A DNA stretch of 64,000 bases from DASQFI01 sp035633215 (GCA_035633215.1 DASQFI010000062.1:372001-436000), one strand, 5' to 3'. Shown: positions 7,291-16,459, counted from the stretch's first letter. Numbers and translations are program-made. Notes: generated from the sequence alone by a model not told the origin.

Positions 7291-9747
7291 ATGCTCTCCG
7301 ATCTTAGATTCGCCCTCCGTCTCCTCTGGAAAGACCGCACGTTCGCGTCGACAGCCCTTCTGACGCTGGCCATCACGATCGGCGCGAACGCCGCCATTTT
7401 CAGCATCGTGCGGTCGGTGCTCCTCAAGCCCCTGCCGGTGCCGGATTCGGAACGGATCGTCTTCGTCTACAACAGCTATCCGAACGCCGGCGCGCCGCGC
7501 GCCGAGGCCGCCGTGCCCGACTACTTCGACCGTCTGCGCGACGTCTCCGCCTTCGACGAGCAGGCCCTCTATCGGCGGCAGGACATGACGCTCGGCGCGA
7601 CCGCAGGGGCACAGCGGATTCGCGCGGTCCGCGCGACGCCCTCGTTCTTCCGGCTGGTCCGCGCGGTGCCTCTTCACGGCCAGCTCTTCACCGAGTCGGA
7701 CGGCGAGGAAGGGCAGGAGCGCAAGGTCGTGCTGTCGCACGACTTCTGGAGGAGCCAGCTCGGCGGCGACCCCGCGGCCATTGGCCGCGACCTTCGCTTG
7801 AACGGCGTCAACTACACGATCAAGGGCGTGCTGCCGCCCAGGTTCAAGTTCCTCTGGCAGGAAATCGACGTCTGGGTGCCAGCCGCGTTCACGGCGCGCG
7901 AGAAGTCCGACGACTCGCGACACAGCAACAACTGGCAGATGATTGGCCGCCTCAAGCCGGGCGCCGACGTCCCGCTGGCGCAGCAGCAGGTCGACGCCGT
8001 CAACGCGCGCAACGACGAGCGGTTCCCGCAGTTTCACCAGATCCTGAAAGACGCCGGCTACCACTCGGTCGCCGTCCTCCTGCAGGACGACGTCGTGCGG
8101 GAGATCCGGCCGGTGCTCTATCTCCTGTGGGGCGGCGTGCTGTTCGTGCTGCTCCTTGGATGCGTCAACATCGCGAACCTCGTCATGGTTCGCTCGAGCG
8201 TGCGCGCACGCGAGATCGCGACACGCACGGCGATCGGTGCCAGCCGCGGCCGGCTCGCCCGCCAGTTGTTCACCGAGACGACGCTGCTCGCGATGCTCGG
8301 CGGGGCGCTCGGCATTTTCTTCGGCTGGTGGGGTCTTCGCTCGATCACGTCGCTTCGGCTCGAGGAGCTGCCGCGCGGCCATGAGATCGCGCTCGACCCG
8401 TTCGCGGTCGCCGTGGTGCTCGGCCTGGCGATCGCCGTGGGACTGGCGATCGGGCTTCTGCCTCTCGCGCGGCTCCTGAGGCTCAACGTCAACGTCGCGC
8501 TGCGCGAGGAAGGGCGCGGCGGCACGACGAGCCGCGGCGCGAGCCTCGTCCGCCGCGCGCTCGCCACGGCGCAGGTCGCGATCGCGTTCGTGCTGCTCAT
8601 CGGCGCTGGCCTGATGTTCGCGAGCTTCCGCGCGGCGCTCGGCATCGATCCCGGGTTCGACCCGCGCGGCGTCGTGACGGCCATCGTCAGCCTGCCGCAG
8701 TCGGGCTACAAGGACGAGACCGCGCTCGTGACGTTTTCCGATCGGCTGCTGACCGCGCTTCGCGCCGAGCCGGGCGTCGAAGCCGCGGGACTGACATCGA
8801 TCATCCCGTTCGGCGGCGACTTCAGCAGCAGCGTCATCCTCGCCGAGGGCTATCAGATGAAGCCGGGCGAGTCGCTCATCTCTCCGATGCAGGCGATCGT
8901 GAGCGACGGCTACTTCGAGACCATGAAAATTCCGCTCGCGCGCGGCCGGTACTTCACGTCCAGCGACACTGCCACCGCGCCCCGCGTCGCGATCGTCGAC
9001 GAACGGCTGGCGCGAAAATTCTGGCCGGATCGGGATCCCATCGGCCGCCGCATGTACCTGCCGGAGAACCCGAAGGACGTGCTCGCGATCACACCCGAGA
9101 CCAAGTTCCTGAATGTGGTCGGCGTCGTGAAGGAGATCCAGGTCCTGCCGCCCGGGTCAGGCGTGGAGCCGGTCGGCACGTACTACTTTCCGTACAGCCA
9201 GAGTCCCGATCGGGGCTACGTCGTGGCGCTCAGAACGGCGATGGATCCCGAGGCGCTGATGAACGTCGTGCGGAAAGACGTCTCGCGCATCGATCCGGAA
9301 TTGCCCGTCTATGGCGTCAGGACGATGGCCGCGCGATTCGACGAGGCGCTGATCGCGCGCCGGGTGCCGATGCTCATCGCGGTGGCGTTCGGCGGGGTCG
9401 CCCTCTTCCTGTCGGCGATCGGCATCTACGGGGTCCTCGCGTATGGCGTGACGCAGCGGCGACGGGAGATCGGCATCCGAATGGCGCTTGGGAGCACGCG
9501 ACGCGAGGTGTTCGGTCTCGTGCTCGCCGACGGCATGAGGATTCTGGGAATCGGACTCGCCCTCGGCCTGGCCGGCGCGTACTTCGTCGGGAAGGCGATG
9601 GAGAAGCAGCTCTTCAACGTCGCGCCGTCGGACCCGTGGGTCCTCGTCGGTGTCATCGGCACGTTGTCGGTGATTGCGCTCGTGGCGGTGGCGATTCCGG
9701 CTCGTCGAGCGTCAAGAGTCAATCCGATGGTGGTGCTGAACATGTAG
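7291..9747 (+). CDS. Orphan FtsX/MacB-type permease (ADOP family)
   Basis: The 818-residue protein has the duplicated layout of acidobacterial orphan permeases: an N-terminal helix (FASTALLTLAITIGANAAIFSIV), a MacB-like periplasmic domain, an FtsX-like block of three helices (about 360-480), a second periplasmic domain, and a C-terminal FtsX block ending in GIYGVLAYGVTQRRREIGIRMALG. No ATPase gene adjoins it, hence 'orphan'. Relatives with an ATPase power lipoprotein or peptide export from the periplasm; the energy source here is unknown. ATG 7291 is chosen because MLSDLRFALRLLWKD matches the family N-terminus. Unlike the two permeases downstream it lacks the extra prefix domain and has no PadR gene beside it. 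Confidence 0.85.
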   Translation: MLSDLRFALRLLWKDRTFASTALLTLAITIGANAAIFSIVRSVLLKPLPVPDSERIVFVYNSYPNAGAPRAEAAVPDYFDRLRDVSAFDEQALYRRQDMTLGATAGAQRIRAVRATPSFFRLVRAVPLHGQLFTESDGEEGQERKVVLSHDFWRSQLGGDPAAIGRDLRLNGVNYTIKGVLPPRFKFLWQEIDVWVPAAFTAREKSDDSRHSNNWQMIGRLKPGADVPLAQQQVDAVNARNDERFPQFHQILKDAGYHSVAVLLQDDVVREIRPVLYLLWGGVLFVLLLGCVNIANLVMVRSSVRAREIATRTAIGASRGRLARQLFTETTLLAMLGGALGIFFGWWGLRSITSLRLEELPRGHEIALDPFAVAVVLGLAIAVGLAIGLLPLARLLRLNVNVALREEGRGGTTSRGASLVRRALATAQVAIAFVLLIGAGLMFASFRAALGIDPGFDPRGVVTAIVSLPQSGYKDETALVTFSDRLLTALRAEPGVEAAGLTSIIPFGGDFSSSVILAEGYQMKPGESLISPMQAIVSDGYFETMKIPLARGRYFTSSDTATAPRVAIVDERLARKFWPDRDPIGRRMYLPENPKDVLAITPETKFLNVVGVVKEIQVLPPGSGVEPVGTYYFPYSQSPDRGYVVALRTAMDPEALMNVVRKDVSRIDPELPVYGVRTMAARFDEALIARRVPMLIAVAFGGVALFLSAIGIYGVLAYGVTQRRREIGIRMALGSTRREVFGLVLADGMRILGIGLALGLAGAYFVGKAMEKQLFNVAPSDPWVLVGVIGTLSVIALVAVAIPARRASRVNPMVVLNM

Positions 9748-9753
9748 GCCGGC

Positions 9754-11412
9754 CTACATCTTCTTGGCGCGTTCCCTTTTTTGCTTGTCCACCATCGCCG
9801 CGACATCGGCGAGCAGCTTCTTCGCGTCGTACACGATCCCGTCCTTGATCGTGTACTTGATCCCGCCGACCCGCTCGGGTCGTCCGGTCCGATCGTTCAG
9901 CCGCACCGCGCCCGTGCCGTACAGCACCTTCAGGTTCTCGAGCGGGTTCTGATCGACGATGACCATGTCGGCGAGGAGGCCGGCGCGGACGATTCCGAAC
10001 TGAATTGGCTGACCCTTCGGCTCGTGCAGCGCCTGCGCGGCATGCATCGTGGCGCCGCGGATCACCTCGAGCGGATGGAACCCGGCTTCCTGCAGCAGCT
10101 CGAGCTCATGGATGAAGCCGAATCCCCACGTGTTGTAGATGTACGCGGCGTCGTCGCTCGCCGTCACTCGTCCGCCCATCTTCTTGTAGTCGTTCAGCAG
10201 CCGGAACCACACCTGGTAGAAGTTCCGCCAGGCGATCTCGTCGGCCGTCGTCCAGTTGAAGTAATACGAGCCGTGGTTTTCACGGTTGGGCGTGTAGAAG
10301 TCCATCAGCGACGGGAGCGTGTACTTCTCATGCCAATCGGCGTTGCGCATCCGCATCACGTCGCGGCTCGCCGCATACGCCGTCATCGTCGGATCGAAGA
10401 TCGTGCCGAGCTTGACGTGCTCCTGCAGGTACGTCTTCCACTCCTGGCTGCCGGGCTCGTGGATCTTGTCCCACAGCCGCGCGACCTGGCCGAAGCGGAA
10501 CTGCTCGTCGTTGTAGTTCATCTCCACGGGCCATGGCTGGATTTCGTAGTCCTTCAGCAGCGCCTCGAAGTGACCGTAGAAGTGCGTCACGGTGCCGAGC
10601 CCGAGTTTTGCCGCGGTGAGGGCGTTCATTTGCGCGACGCCCTTCTGCTCGAGGTGCGCCACCGATCCCAGACCGAGCTTCTTTGCTTCGTCGAGCAGCG
10701 CCGCCATGATGTCCGGCGGATACGCGACGAGCTTCATGCCGTCCACGCCGTTGGCCGCGCACCAGCGCACCCACGCACGCGCTTTCTCCGGCGTGTCGAC
10801 CGGTCCTTCCGTCCAGGCCAGCCCTGGCCGCTGGTAGTTGAAGATCCGCGGCGCCACGATCTTGCTGGCCGCGCTCCGCTGTTTCTCGGGCAGCGCGTAT
10901 GGCTGGGGTCCGAGTTCCACGCCGCGGCCGGCTGTAATCCCGTGCGCCATCCACAGCTTGAAGACGTACTCGGCTTCGGGCGCCTTGTTGGCGTCGCCGA
11001 CGTGTTGATGGAGGTTGATGAAGCCGGGCAGCAGGAACATGCCCGTCGCGTCGATCTCGTGGTCAGCCTGCGGCGGACGATTCGGGCGAAGCGGCAGCCC
11101 CGGCGTGCCCGCGCTCACGATGCGCGCGATCCGGTTGTTCTCGACGATGACGTCCATCGGTCCGATCGGCGGCGCGCCAGTGCCGTCGATGACCATCACG
11201 CCGCGAATCGCGAGCGTCTTGAACGGGCCGAGTCCCTCGTCCGCCCGCCGATCCGGCGCGGGGACGATGCCGCCGGGATGCGCGGGGCCGGTCGGTTGCG
11301 CCTGTTGCGCCGAGACGCTGGCGACGGCTGTGACGACGATGAGCAACAGAGCTATGGGGTCAGGTCTTGGATTATCAGGTTTCGCGGGGCGCCACATTCT
11401 TGCAATACACAT
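9754..11412 (-). CDS. Secreted amidohydrolase whose 5' end runs into a repeat element
   Basis: The ~552-residue product carries an amidohydrolase fold: metal pair NLHQH near residue 135, a central TIM-barrel with VAHLEQKG and HFYGHFE, and a C-terminal composite beta domain ending LLADMVIVDQNPLENLKVLYGTG. It is a close paralogue of the next upstream gene. The signal-peptide core (IALLLIVVTAVASVSA) begins exactly at the edge of the 99-bp inverted-repeat element; the only in-frame ATGs lie within that element (11412 or 11397), so the N-terminal 15-20 residues appear to be element-derived. They supply several arginines before the hydrophobic core, so secretion may be retained. Substrate unknown; imidazolonepropionase- or dipeptidase-like. 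Confidence 0.8.
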   Translation of the reverse strand: MCIARMWRPAKPDNPRPDPIALLLIVVTAVASVSAQQAQPTGPAHPGGIVPAPDRRADEGLGPFKTLAIRGVMVIDGTGAPPIGPMDVIVENNRIARIVSAGTPGLPLRPNRPPQADHEIDATGMFLLPGFINLHQHVGDANKAPEAEYVFKLWMAHGITAGRGVELGPQPYALPEKQRSAASKIVAPRIFNYQRPGLAWTEGPVDTPEKARAWVRWCAANGVDGMKLVAYPPDIMAALLDEAKKLGLGSVAHLEQKGVAQMNALTAAKLGLGTVTHFYGHFEALLKDYEIQPWPVEMNYNDEQFRFGQVARLWDKIHEPGSQEWKTYLQEHVKLGTIFDPTMTAYAASRDVMRMRNADWHEKYTLPSLMDFYTPNRENHGSYYFNWTTADEIAWRNFYQVWFRLLNDYKKMGGRVTASDDAAYIYNTWGFGFIHELELLQEAGFHPLEVIRGATMHAAQALHEPKGQPIQFGIVRAGLLADMVIVDQNPLENLKVLYGTGAVRLNDRTGRPERVGGIKYTIKDGIVYDAKKLLADVAAMVDKQKRERAKKM

Positions 11413-11454
11413 CTGTCATCTCCGCAGAAAGCTGATAATCCAAGACCTGACCCC
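11356..11454. mobile_element. 99-bp inverted-repeat element, copy 1 (non-autonomous)
   Basis: The ends are 23-bp perfect inverted repeats beginning GGGGTCAGGTCTTGGATT and continuing ATCAG, around a 53-bp centre with no reading frame of its own. A second element of the same 99-bp length is at 20815-20913 with nearly identical ends and a different centre. The design fits a MITE or REP/BIME-type element moved in trans, for example by a Y1 (REP-associated tyrosine) transposase; none is encoded in the window. The element fills the gap between the two amidohydrolases. Confidence 0.75.
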
Positions 11455-11462
11455 GACTACCA

Positions 11463-13136
11463 CTACCGGCTCGAGTTGTTCGTTTCCCTTTGCTTCTTCT
11501 GCTTCTCGACCATCAGCGCGACGTCCTCGAGCAGCTTCTTCGCGTCGTAGACGATCCCGTCCTTGATCGTGTATTTGATGCCGCCGACGCGCTCCGGCCG
11601 GCCCGTGCGATCGTTGAGCCGGACCGCGCCGGTGCCGTACAGGACCTTGAAGTTCTCGAGCGGGTTCTGATCGACGATGACCATGTCGGCGAGCAGCCCG
11701 GCGCGAACGATGCCGAATTGCAGCGGCTGTTTCTTCGGTTCGTGGAGCGTCAGCGCGCCGTTCATCGTGGCCGCCTGAATCACCTCGAGCGGATGGAAGC
11801 CGGCTTCCTGCAGCAGCTCGAATTCGAGGATGTAGCCGAAGCCGTAGGTCTGGTAGATGAAGCCCGAGTCCGATCCCGTCGTGACGCGTCCGCCCATCTT
11901 CTTGTAGTCGTTCACGAGCTTGAACCAGACCTGGTAGAAGTTGCGCCACGCGATCTCGTCGGCCGTCGTCCAGTTGTACCAATACGCGCCGTGGTTCGAG
12001 CGGCTGGGCGCGTAGAAGTCCATCAGCGACGGCAGCGTGTATTTGTCATGCCAGTCGGCGTTGCGCGCGCGCATGACGTCCCGGCCCGCCGAGTAGATCG
12101 TCATCGTCGGATCGAACGTCGTGCCGAGTTTCTTGTGCTCCTCGAGGTACGCCTTCCACTCGGGGCTGCCCGGCGGATGAATCTTGTCCCAGAGCCGCGC
12201 GACCTGGCCGAACCGCAACGACTCGTCGTTGTAGTTCATGTCCACGGGCCACGGCTGGACGACGTAGTCCTTGAGCAGCGACTCGAAGTGCCCATAGAAA
12301 TGGGTGACGGTGCCGAGGCCGAGGCGTGCCGCGTCAATCGCGTTCATCTGCGCGACGCCGCTCTGCGCCAGATGCGCCGTTGAACCAAGCCCCTGCTTCT
12401 TCGCCTCGTCGAGCAGCGCCGCCATGATGTCAGGCGGATGCGAGCCGAGCTTCAAGCCGTCGATGCCATTCTTGGCCGCTTGCTGCACCCACGCGCGCGC
12501 GCCTTCAGGCGTGTCGGCATTCCCCGGCCGCTGATAGTTGAAGATGCGCGGCGCGACGATCTCGTTCTTCTCGCTGCGGCCCTTCTCGCCCACGCTGAAG
12601 TTGTTGTCGGCGAGCGAGACGCCGCGCACCGTCGTCACGCCGTGCGCCATCCAGAGCTTGTAGGCGTATTCGGCCTCCGCGTTCTTCGGCGGCCCGCCCG
12701 CGTGCACGTGCAGATCGACGAAGCCGGGCATCAGAAACATCCCGGTGCCGTCGATGACGTGATCGGCCGTTGGAGCAGCGCCCCCTTGCCGCTGTGGCAC
12801 GCCCGGCGTCCCGGCGCTTTGGAGGCGCGCGATGCGGTTGCCTTCGACGACGACGTTCATCGGCCCGACGGGCGGCGCGCCAGTGCCGTCGATCACCATG
12901 ACGTTGCGGATGATCAGGGTCTTGAACGGGCCGAGACCTTCACCCGCTCGCCGTGCCGGCGCCGCAATGAACCCGCCGCCCCCGCGTCCGCCCTGCGGCG
13001 GGCCACTCTGGCGGCCCTGCGCCGGAGGCGGGGCCTGACCCTGAGCCTGAACCGACGACCAGGGATCGCCGGCGCCGATCGGCCACATGCCGACGGCGAC
13101 CGTCGCGAGGATGAGCAGGAGACGGCGAAACGTCAT
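11463..13136 (-). CDS. Secreted amidohydrolase
   Basis: Starting at ATG 13136 with GGAGG upstream, the 557-residue product has a signal peptide (MTFRRLLLILATVAVGMWPIGAG), a Gln/Gly/Pro-rich linker, the leading beta domain (NVMVIDGTGAPP), the metal pair DLHVHAGG near residue 150, and the barrel and C-terminal strands of the amidohydrolase superfamily. It is about two-thirds identical over long stretches to the downstream gene, so the pair arose by tandem duplication. The many polar exported members in this window suggest scavenging or trimming of cyclic or N-blocked peptides outside the cytoplasm, but no substrate can be assigned. Confidence 0.8.
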   Translation of the reverse strand: MTFRRLLLILATVAVGMWPIGAGDPWSSVQAQGQAPPPAQGRQSGPPQGGRGGGGFIAAPARRAGEGLGPFKTLIIRNVMVIDGTGAPPVGPMNVVVEGNRIARLQSAGTPGVPQRQGGAAPTADHVIDGTGMFLMPGFVDLHVHAGGPPKNAEAEYAYKLWMAHGVTTVRGVSLADNNFSVGEKGRSEKNEIVAPRIFNYQRPGNADTPEGARAWVQQAAKNGIDGLKLGSHPPDIMAALLDEAKKQGLGSTAHLAQSGVAQMNAIDAARLGLGTVTHFYGHFESLLKDYVVQPWPVDMNYNDESLRFGQVARLWDKIHPPGSPEWKAYLEEHKKLGTTFDPTMTIYSAGRDVMRARNADWHDKYTLPSLMDFYAPSRSNHGAYWYNWTTADEIAWRNFYQVWFKLVNDYKKMGGRVTTGSDSGFIYQTYGFGYILEFELLQEAGFHPLEVIQAATMNGALTLHEPKKQPLQFGIVRAGLLADMVIVDQNPLENFKVLYGTGAVRLNDRTGRPERVGGIKYTIKDGIVYDAKKLLEDVALMVEKQKKQRETNNSSR

Positions 13137-13184
13137 GGATAGCCTCCGGCGGAATGATACGCCCGGAGCACTGCGAAATTCGTG

Positions 13185-13236
13185 TAGGGCGGGGCTTCAG
13201 CCCCGCCGGCACGCCGGCCCTGAAGGGCCGGCCTAC
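13185..13236. repeat. GTAGGGCGGGG...GGCCTAC double-hairpin repeat
   Basis: The sequence opens GTAGGGCGGGGC and closes GGCCGGCCTAC and contains two small hairpins in series, GGGCGGGGCTTCAGCCCCGCC-like (left) and GCCGGCCCTGAAGGGCCGGC (right). It shares the GTAGG/CCTAC ends of the palindromes at 16347 and 60676 but has a different body. It lies between the amidohydrolase start and the PadR promoter region. Confidence 0.6.
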
Positions 13237-13259
13237 ATTTCGCCATGCACCGGCTTCGT

Positions 13260-13281
13260 GTATATACGTATCGATATATAC
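13260..13281. promoter_or_regulatory. Candidate PadR operator
   Basis: GTATATA and TATATAC form a perfect 7-bp inverted repeat with an 8-bp spacer, ending 7 bp before the PadR start codon. PadR proteins typically bind AT-rich inverted repeats in their own promoters, so autoregulation is likely. The A/T run stands out sharply in this GC-rich DNA. Confidence 0.5.
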
Positions 13282-13288
13282 TTCGCCC

Positions 13289-13606
13289 ATGGCACCGCAC
13301 TGGTTTCAGATTCTCCTGGCCCTCGCCGATCACGATCTCCACGGCCTGGCCATCACCAAAGAAGTCTTCGATCGCACCGGCGGCCAGATGCAGCTCTGGC
13401 CCGGCATGCTCTACGGCGCGCTGAGAAAGATGACGATCGCGGGACTCGTGGTCGAAACGAAAGCGCCGCCAGGATTTGAGTCTGGCGGAGGACGGCCGCG
13501 GTTCTATCGCATCACGGCGCTTGGCCGGCGGACGTGTGCCGCCGAGGCGGAGCGGCTCGCGTCGTTCGTCGATGCCGCCCGCGCCAAAAAGCTCTTGAAA
13601 GCATGA
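13289..13606 (+). CDS. PadR-family transcriptional regulator
   Basis: The 105-residue protein consists of a PadR winged helix: MAPHWFQILLALADHDLHGLAITKEV (helices 1-2), MLYGALRKMTIAGLV (recognition helix region) and a GRPRFYRITALGRR wing, then a short C-terminal dimerisation helix. It belongs to the short subfamily commonly encoded beside orphan permeases in Acidobacteria. Its start is only 7 bp from an AT-rich inverted repeat, so it probably represses itself and the permease about 70 bp downstream. Upstream in-frame codons are rejected because they cross that site and a dispersed repeat. Confidence 0.85.
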   Translation: MAPHWFQILLALADHDLHGLAITKEVFDRTGGQMQLWPGMLYGALRKMTIAGLVVETKAPPGFESGGGRPRFYRITALGRRTCAAEAERLASFVDAARAKKLLKA

Positions 13607-13607
13607 G

Positions 13608-13683
13608 ACATGAAGAGAATGAAGGCGTGAAGAACGTGAAGCGAAGAACGTGAAGGCAAGGACATGAAGGGAAAGGCATGAAG
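13608..13683. repeat. Nonad word array (RTGAAGRNN) ending at a start codon
   Basis: ATGAAG/GTGAAG words recur about every 9 nt after the PadR stop and run into ATGAAGGAG, the first three codons of the permease gene. The purine-rich words (GAAGG, AAAGG) also supply the only Shine-Dalgarno-like sequence for that gene. Related arrays are at 26304 and 56536. Confidence 0.65.
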
Positions 13684-16350
13684 GAGTTCATCTTTCGGGT
13701 GGCCATATGGGCGTGCCCCGCCGCGATCCGGCTGGAATATGCCTCTGAGATGGAAGAAGTCTTCTTCCATTGCGTGCGGACGGAGTCCGCGCGACGGCGT
13801 GGCGTGAGCCGCCTTCTGATCTGGCCGCGAGGCATCTGGGACCTGCTGATGTTTGCCGCCAGCGTCCGCCGCGAGTGGCAGGAGCCCGCGCGCGCACAGT
13901 CCGGCGGCCGGTCGGGCTTGTCACGAATGTACAGGAGCATGAAGATGAGACCACAAGACGTTCGGGCCGTCGCGCGGCTGGCGCGTAAACAGCCGTTTTT
14001 CAGCTCCGCGGTCGTCCTGATGCTCGCGCTCGGGCTGGGCGCGAGCACCGCCATCTTCAGCGTGGTGTATGGCGTGCTGCTCAAACCGCTGCCGTTTCCC
14101 GAGCCTGATCGCATTGTGCAGGTGTGGGGATCGCTGCCCGCGCGCCAGTTGGCGAATCTGTCGCTCACGGCAGCGAACTTCTGGGACATGCGCGACTGGA
14201 ACCGCGCGTTCGAAGAGCTCGGCGCGCTTCACGGCGCGAGCTTTACGCTCACCGGTGAAGGGATGTCCCCGGAGCGCGTGAGCGGCGCAAGGGTAAGCGT
14301 CGGCTTTTTCCGGGCGCTGGCCGTGCAGCCCGTCGCCGGCCGGCTCTTCGCCGCCGGCGAAGACGATCCTGGCGCACTCGCCGAGCGCGTGATCCTCGCG
14401 AACAGTCTTTGGAGACAGCGATTCGGCGGCGATCCGGGGATCGTGGGCCGTACGATCCTGCTCGACAACACGCCGTACGCGGTGGTCGGCGTGCTCCCTG
14501 CCGGGACACCCTGGCTCGACACTGCGGACGTGTTCGTGCCGTTCATCCGCCGGGCTGACGCGGACCGCGACAGCTGGGAGTACGTCGGCATCGGGCGAAT
14601 CAAACCGGGCATCACCTACGACGCGGCATTCGCCGACCTCGAGCGCGTGGCCAGGGAGCTCGAAGCCCGCTATCCCGCCAACAAAGGCATGGGCGCGACG
14701 ATGGCGCCGTCGAGCACCTGGGTGGCGAGCGATCAGCTGCGTCAGACGTTGTGGATCCTGCTCGGCGCCGTCGGACTGCTGCTGCTCATCGCGTGCGTCA
14801 ACGTGACCAACCTGCTTCTCGCGCGGGCCGCCGCCCGCCATCGGGAAAGCGCGGTCCGAACCGCGCTCGGCGCGACGCGTGCGGACCTGGCGCGCGAGCG
14901 GCTGACCGAGTCGATGATGTTCAGCATCGCCGGCGCCGTTCTTGGGTTGCTCCTGGCGCTTGGAATACTCCAGTTCCTGACGACCGTCGGACCCGTCGGC
15001 ATCCCGCGACTGAGTGAAGTCACGCTGAACGGATGGGTCTTCGCGTTTGCAGTGGGGGTGACGCTGCTCGTCGGAGTGCTAACTGGCGTGGCGCCGGCTC
15101 TGCACGCGCCGGTCGCCCACGTCATGACGGCGATGCGACAGGGGCAGCGCGGGTCGGTCGGCGATCGGCGACAGGATCGAACGCGAAGCCTCTTCGTGGG
15201 CGCCGAAGTGGCAATCGCGCTGACGCTTCTCGTCGGCGCCGGGTTGCTCGTGAGAAGCCTCGCGCAGGTGCTGACGGTCGATCGCGGTTTCCAGACCGAA
15301 CGCCGTCTGCTGCTCACGATCAGCATCCCGAGCGCGTACGGCGAGGAGCGGATGGCCAGTACGGTCCGGAACATCCTCACCAGGCTCGACACGTTGCCCG
15401 AGCTGGTGTCGTCGGCCGCGGTGAGCGGCCGGCCGCTGTCGCGCGGAAGCACCGGACTGGGTCTGGCCGCCGCCGATCGGCCGGACATGCCCGACTCGGC
15501 CGTCCCCTGGGCGAGCTGGCGCATCGTCACGAAGGACTATTTCAAGACGATGGGGCTGTCCTTGCTCGCGGGACGCGGATTCACGGAGCAGGATCTGATA
15601 GGCAAACCGTGGAGAACCATCATCAGCAAGCGCGCGGCCGACGTGCTGTGGCCCGGCCAGAATCCGATCGGGCGCACTGCGATTCTCTGGAAGGGCCAGA
15701 ACGAGAGCAAAGGTGAGGTCATCGGCGTCGTCGCCGACATGCGCGAGCGCGGCCTCGAGAGCGATCCGACGATTGCGGTGTACTTCCCCGCGTACGGCGC
15801 GATGGCTACCACGACGCTCCAGCTCGTGATGCAGACGAAAGGCCAGCCGGAGGATGCCGTCCCCGCCGTGCGAACGGCGGTCTCGAGCATCGATCCGGGC
15901 CTGCCGATCTCGAGCATCCGCACGCTCGACGATGTCGTGACGACGTCGGTGGCGACACGCCGTTTCACGATGACGCTGCTGGTCACGTTCGCCGGTCTGG
16001 CGCTGTTCCTCGCGCTCGCCGGCGTCTACGGCGTGCTGTCGTATTCGATCGCGCGGCGGACCCAGGAGATCGGCGTCCGGCTCGCGCTCGGGGCCGAGCA
16101 CGGCCGCGTCCTGCGGTCCACCATCCTCCGAGGCCTGCGTCCGGTGCTCGTCGGGATAGCCATCGGTCTCGGCCTGTCGTTCTGGCTGTCGGGCTTCATG
16201 ACCAGCCTGCTGTTCGGCGTGACCGCGAGCGACGCGGGCACGTACGTCGCGGTGACGCTCGCGCTCGTCGTGACGGCCGTGCTCTCGTGCTACATCCCGG
16301 CGCGGCAGGTCCTGCGCGTCGATCCGGTCATCGCGCTGAGAGCAGAGTAG
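13678..16350 (+). CDS. Orphan FtsX/MacB-type permease with prefix domain (ADOP family)
   Basis: The 890-residue product begins with an 80-residue prefix domain typical of PadR-linked orphan permeases (MKEFIFRVAIWACPAAIRLEYASEM, then a Trp/Arg-rich helix). The duplicated permease follows: an N-terminal helix with ALGLGASTAIFSVVYGVLLKPL, a MacB-like periplasmic domain, three helices, a second periplasmic domain, and a C-terminal FtsX block with GVYGVLSYSIARRTQEIGVRLALG. No ATPase is adjacent. The 72-bp gap to the PadR gene holds a nonad array rather than a terminator, so the two are likely co-transcribed. Its stop codon TAG is the second to fourth base of a GTAGGGCGG palindrome. Confidence 0.85.
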   Translation: MKEFIFRVAIWACPAAIRLEYASEMEEVFFHCVRTESARRRGVSRLLIWPRGIWDLLMFAASVRREWQEPARAQSGGRSGLSRMYRSMKMRPQDVRAVARLARKQPFFSSAVVLMLALGLGASTAIFSVVYGVLLKPLPFPEPDRIVQVWGSLPARQLANLSLTAANFWDMRDWNRAFEELGALHGASFTLTGEGMSPERVSGARVSVGFFRALAVQPVAGRLFAAGEDDPGALAERVILANSLWRQRFGGDPGIVGRTILLDNTPYAVVGVLPAGTPWLDTADVFVPFIRRADADRDSWEYVGIGRIKPGITYDAAFADLERVARELEARYPANKGMGATMAPSSTWVASDQLRQTLWILLGAVGLLLLIACVNVTNLLLARAAARHRESAVRTALGATRADLARERLTESMMFSIAGAVLGLLLALGILQFLTTVGPVGIPRLSEVTLNGWVFAFAVGVTLLVGVLTGVAPALHAPVAHVMTAMRQGQRGSVGDRRQDRTRSLFVGAEVAIALTLLVGAGLLVRSLAQVLTVDRGFQTERRLLLTISIPSAYGEERMASTVRNILTRLDTLPELVSSAAVSGRPLSRGSTGLGLAAADRPDMPDSAVPWASWRIVTKDYFKTMGLSLLAGRGFTEQDLIGKPWRTIISKRAADVLWPGQNPIGRTAILWKGQNESKGEVIGVVADMRERGLESDPTIAVYFPAYGAMATTTLQLVMQTKGQPEDAVPAVRTAVSSIDPGLPISSIRTLDDVVTTSVATRRFTMTLLVTFAGLALFLALAGVYGVLSYSIARRTQEIGVRLALGAEHGRVLRSTILRGLRPVLVGIAIGLGLSFWLSGFMTSLLFGVTASDAGTYVAVTLALVVTAVLSCYIPARQVLRVDPVIALRAE

Positions 16351-16408
16351 GGCGGATTGAACTCCAAGTCCGCCACTCCCGGCGGGTTTGGAATTCAACC
16401 CGCCCTAC
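16347..16408. repeat. GTAGGGCGG palindromic repeat, stop-codon copy
   Basis: The left arm (16347-16374) and right arm (16381-16408) begin and end with GTAGGGCGG/CCGCCCTAC and pair at about 24 of 28 positions around a short loop. The TAG in the left arm is the stop codon of the permease gene. It could act as a transcription terminator. Confidence 0.7.
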
Positions 16409-16415
16409 GTTTCCC

Positions 16416-16459
16416 TTGACCGACCACGTTTACTCCATATATGGTTTTTCCATATATGG
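16416..16459 (+). promoter_or_regulatory. Promoter and tandem CCATATATGG operator of the second PadR gene
   Basis: TTGACC (16416-16421), a 16-bp spacer and TATATG (16438-16443) make a plausible sigma-70-type promoter. CCATATATGG occurs twice, at 16435-16444 over the -10 region and at 16450-16459 over the ATG at 16456. Both are perfect 10-bp palindromes on the same helix face spacing (15 bp apart). PadR binding here would block both transcription and access to the start, giving tight autorepression; the leader would be only a few bases. Confidence 0.6.

Noticed and set aside
11356..11454. Complete insertion sequence
   Set aside because: Only 99 bp and no transposase; listed as a non-autonomous element.
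9781..11550. 589-codon frame opposite the amidohydrolases
   Set aside because: Crosses the intergenic 99-bp element and two genes and has no recognisable motif.
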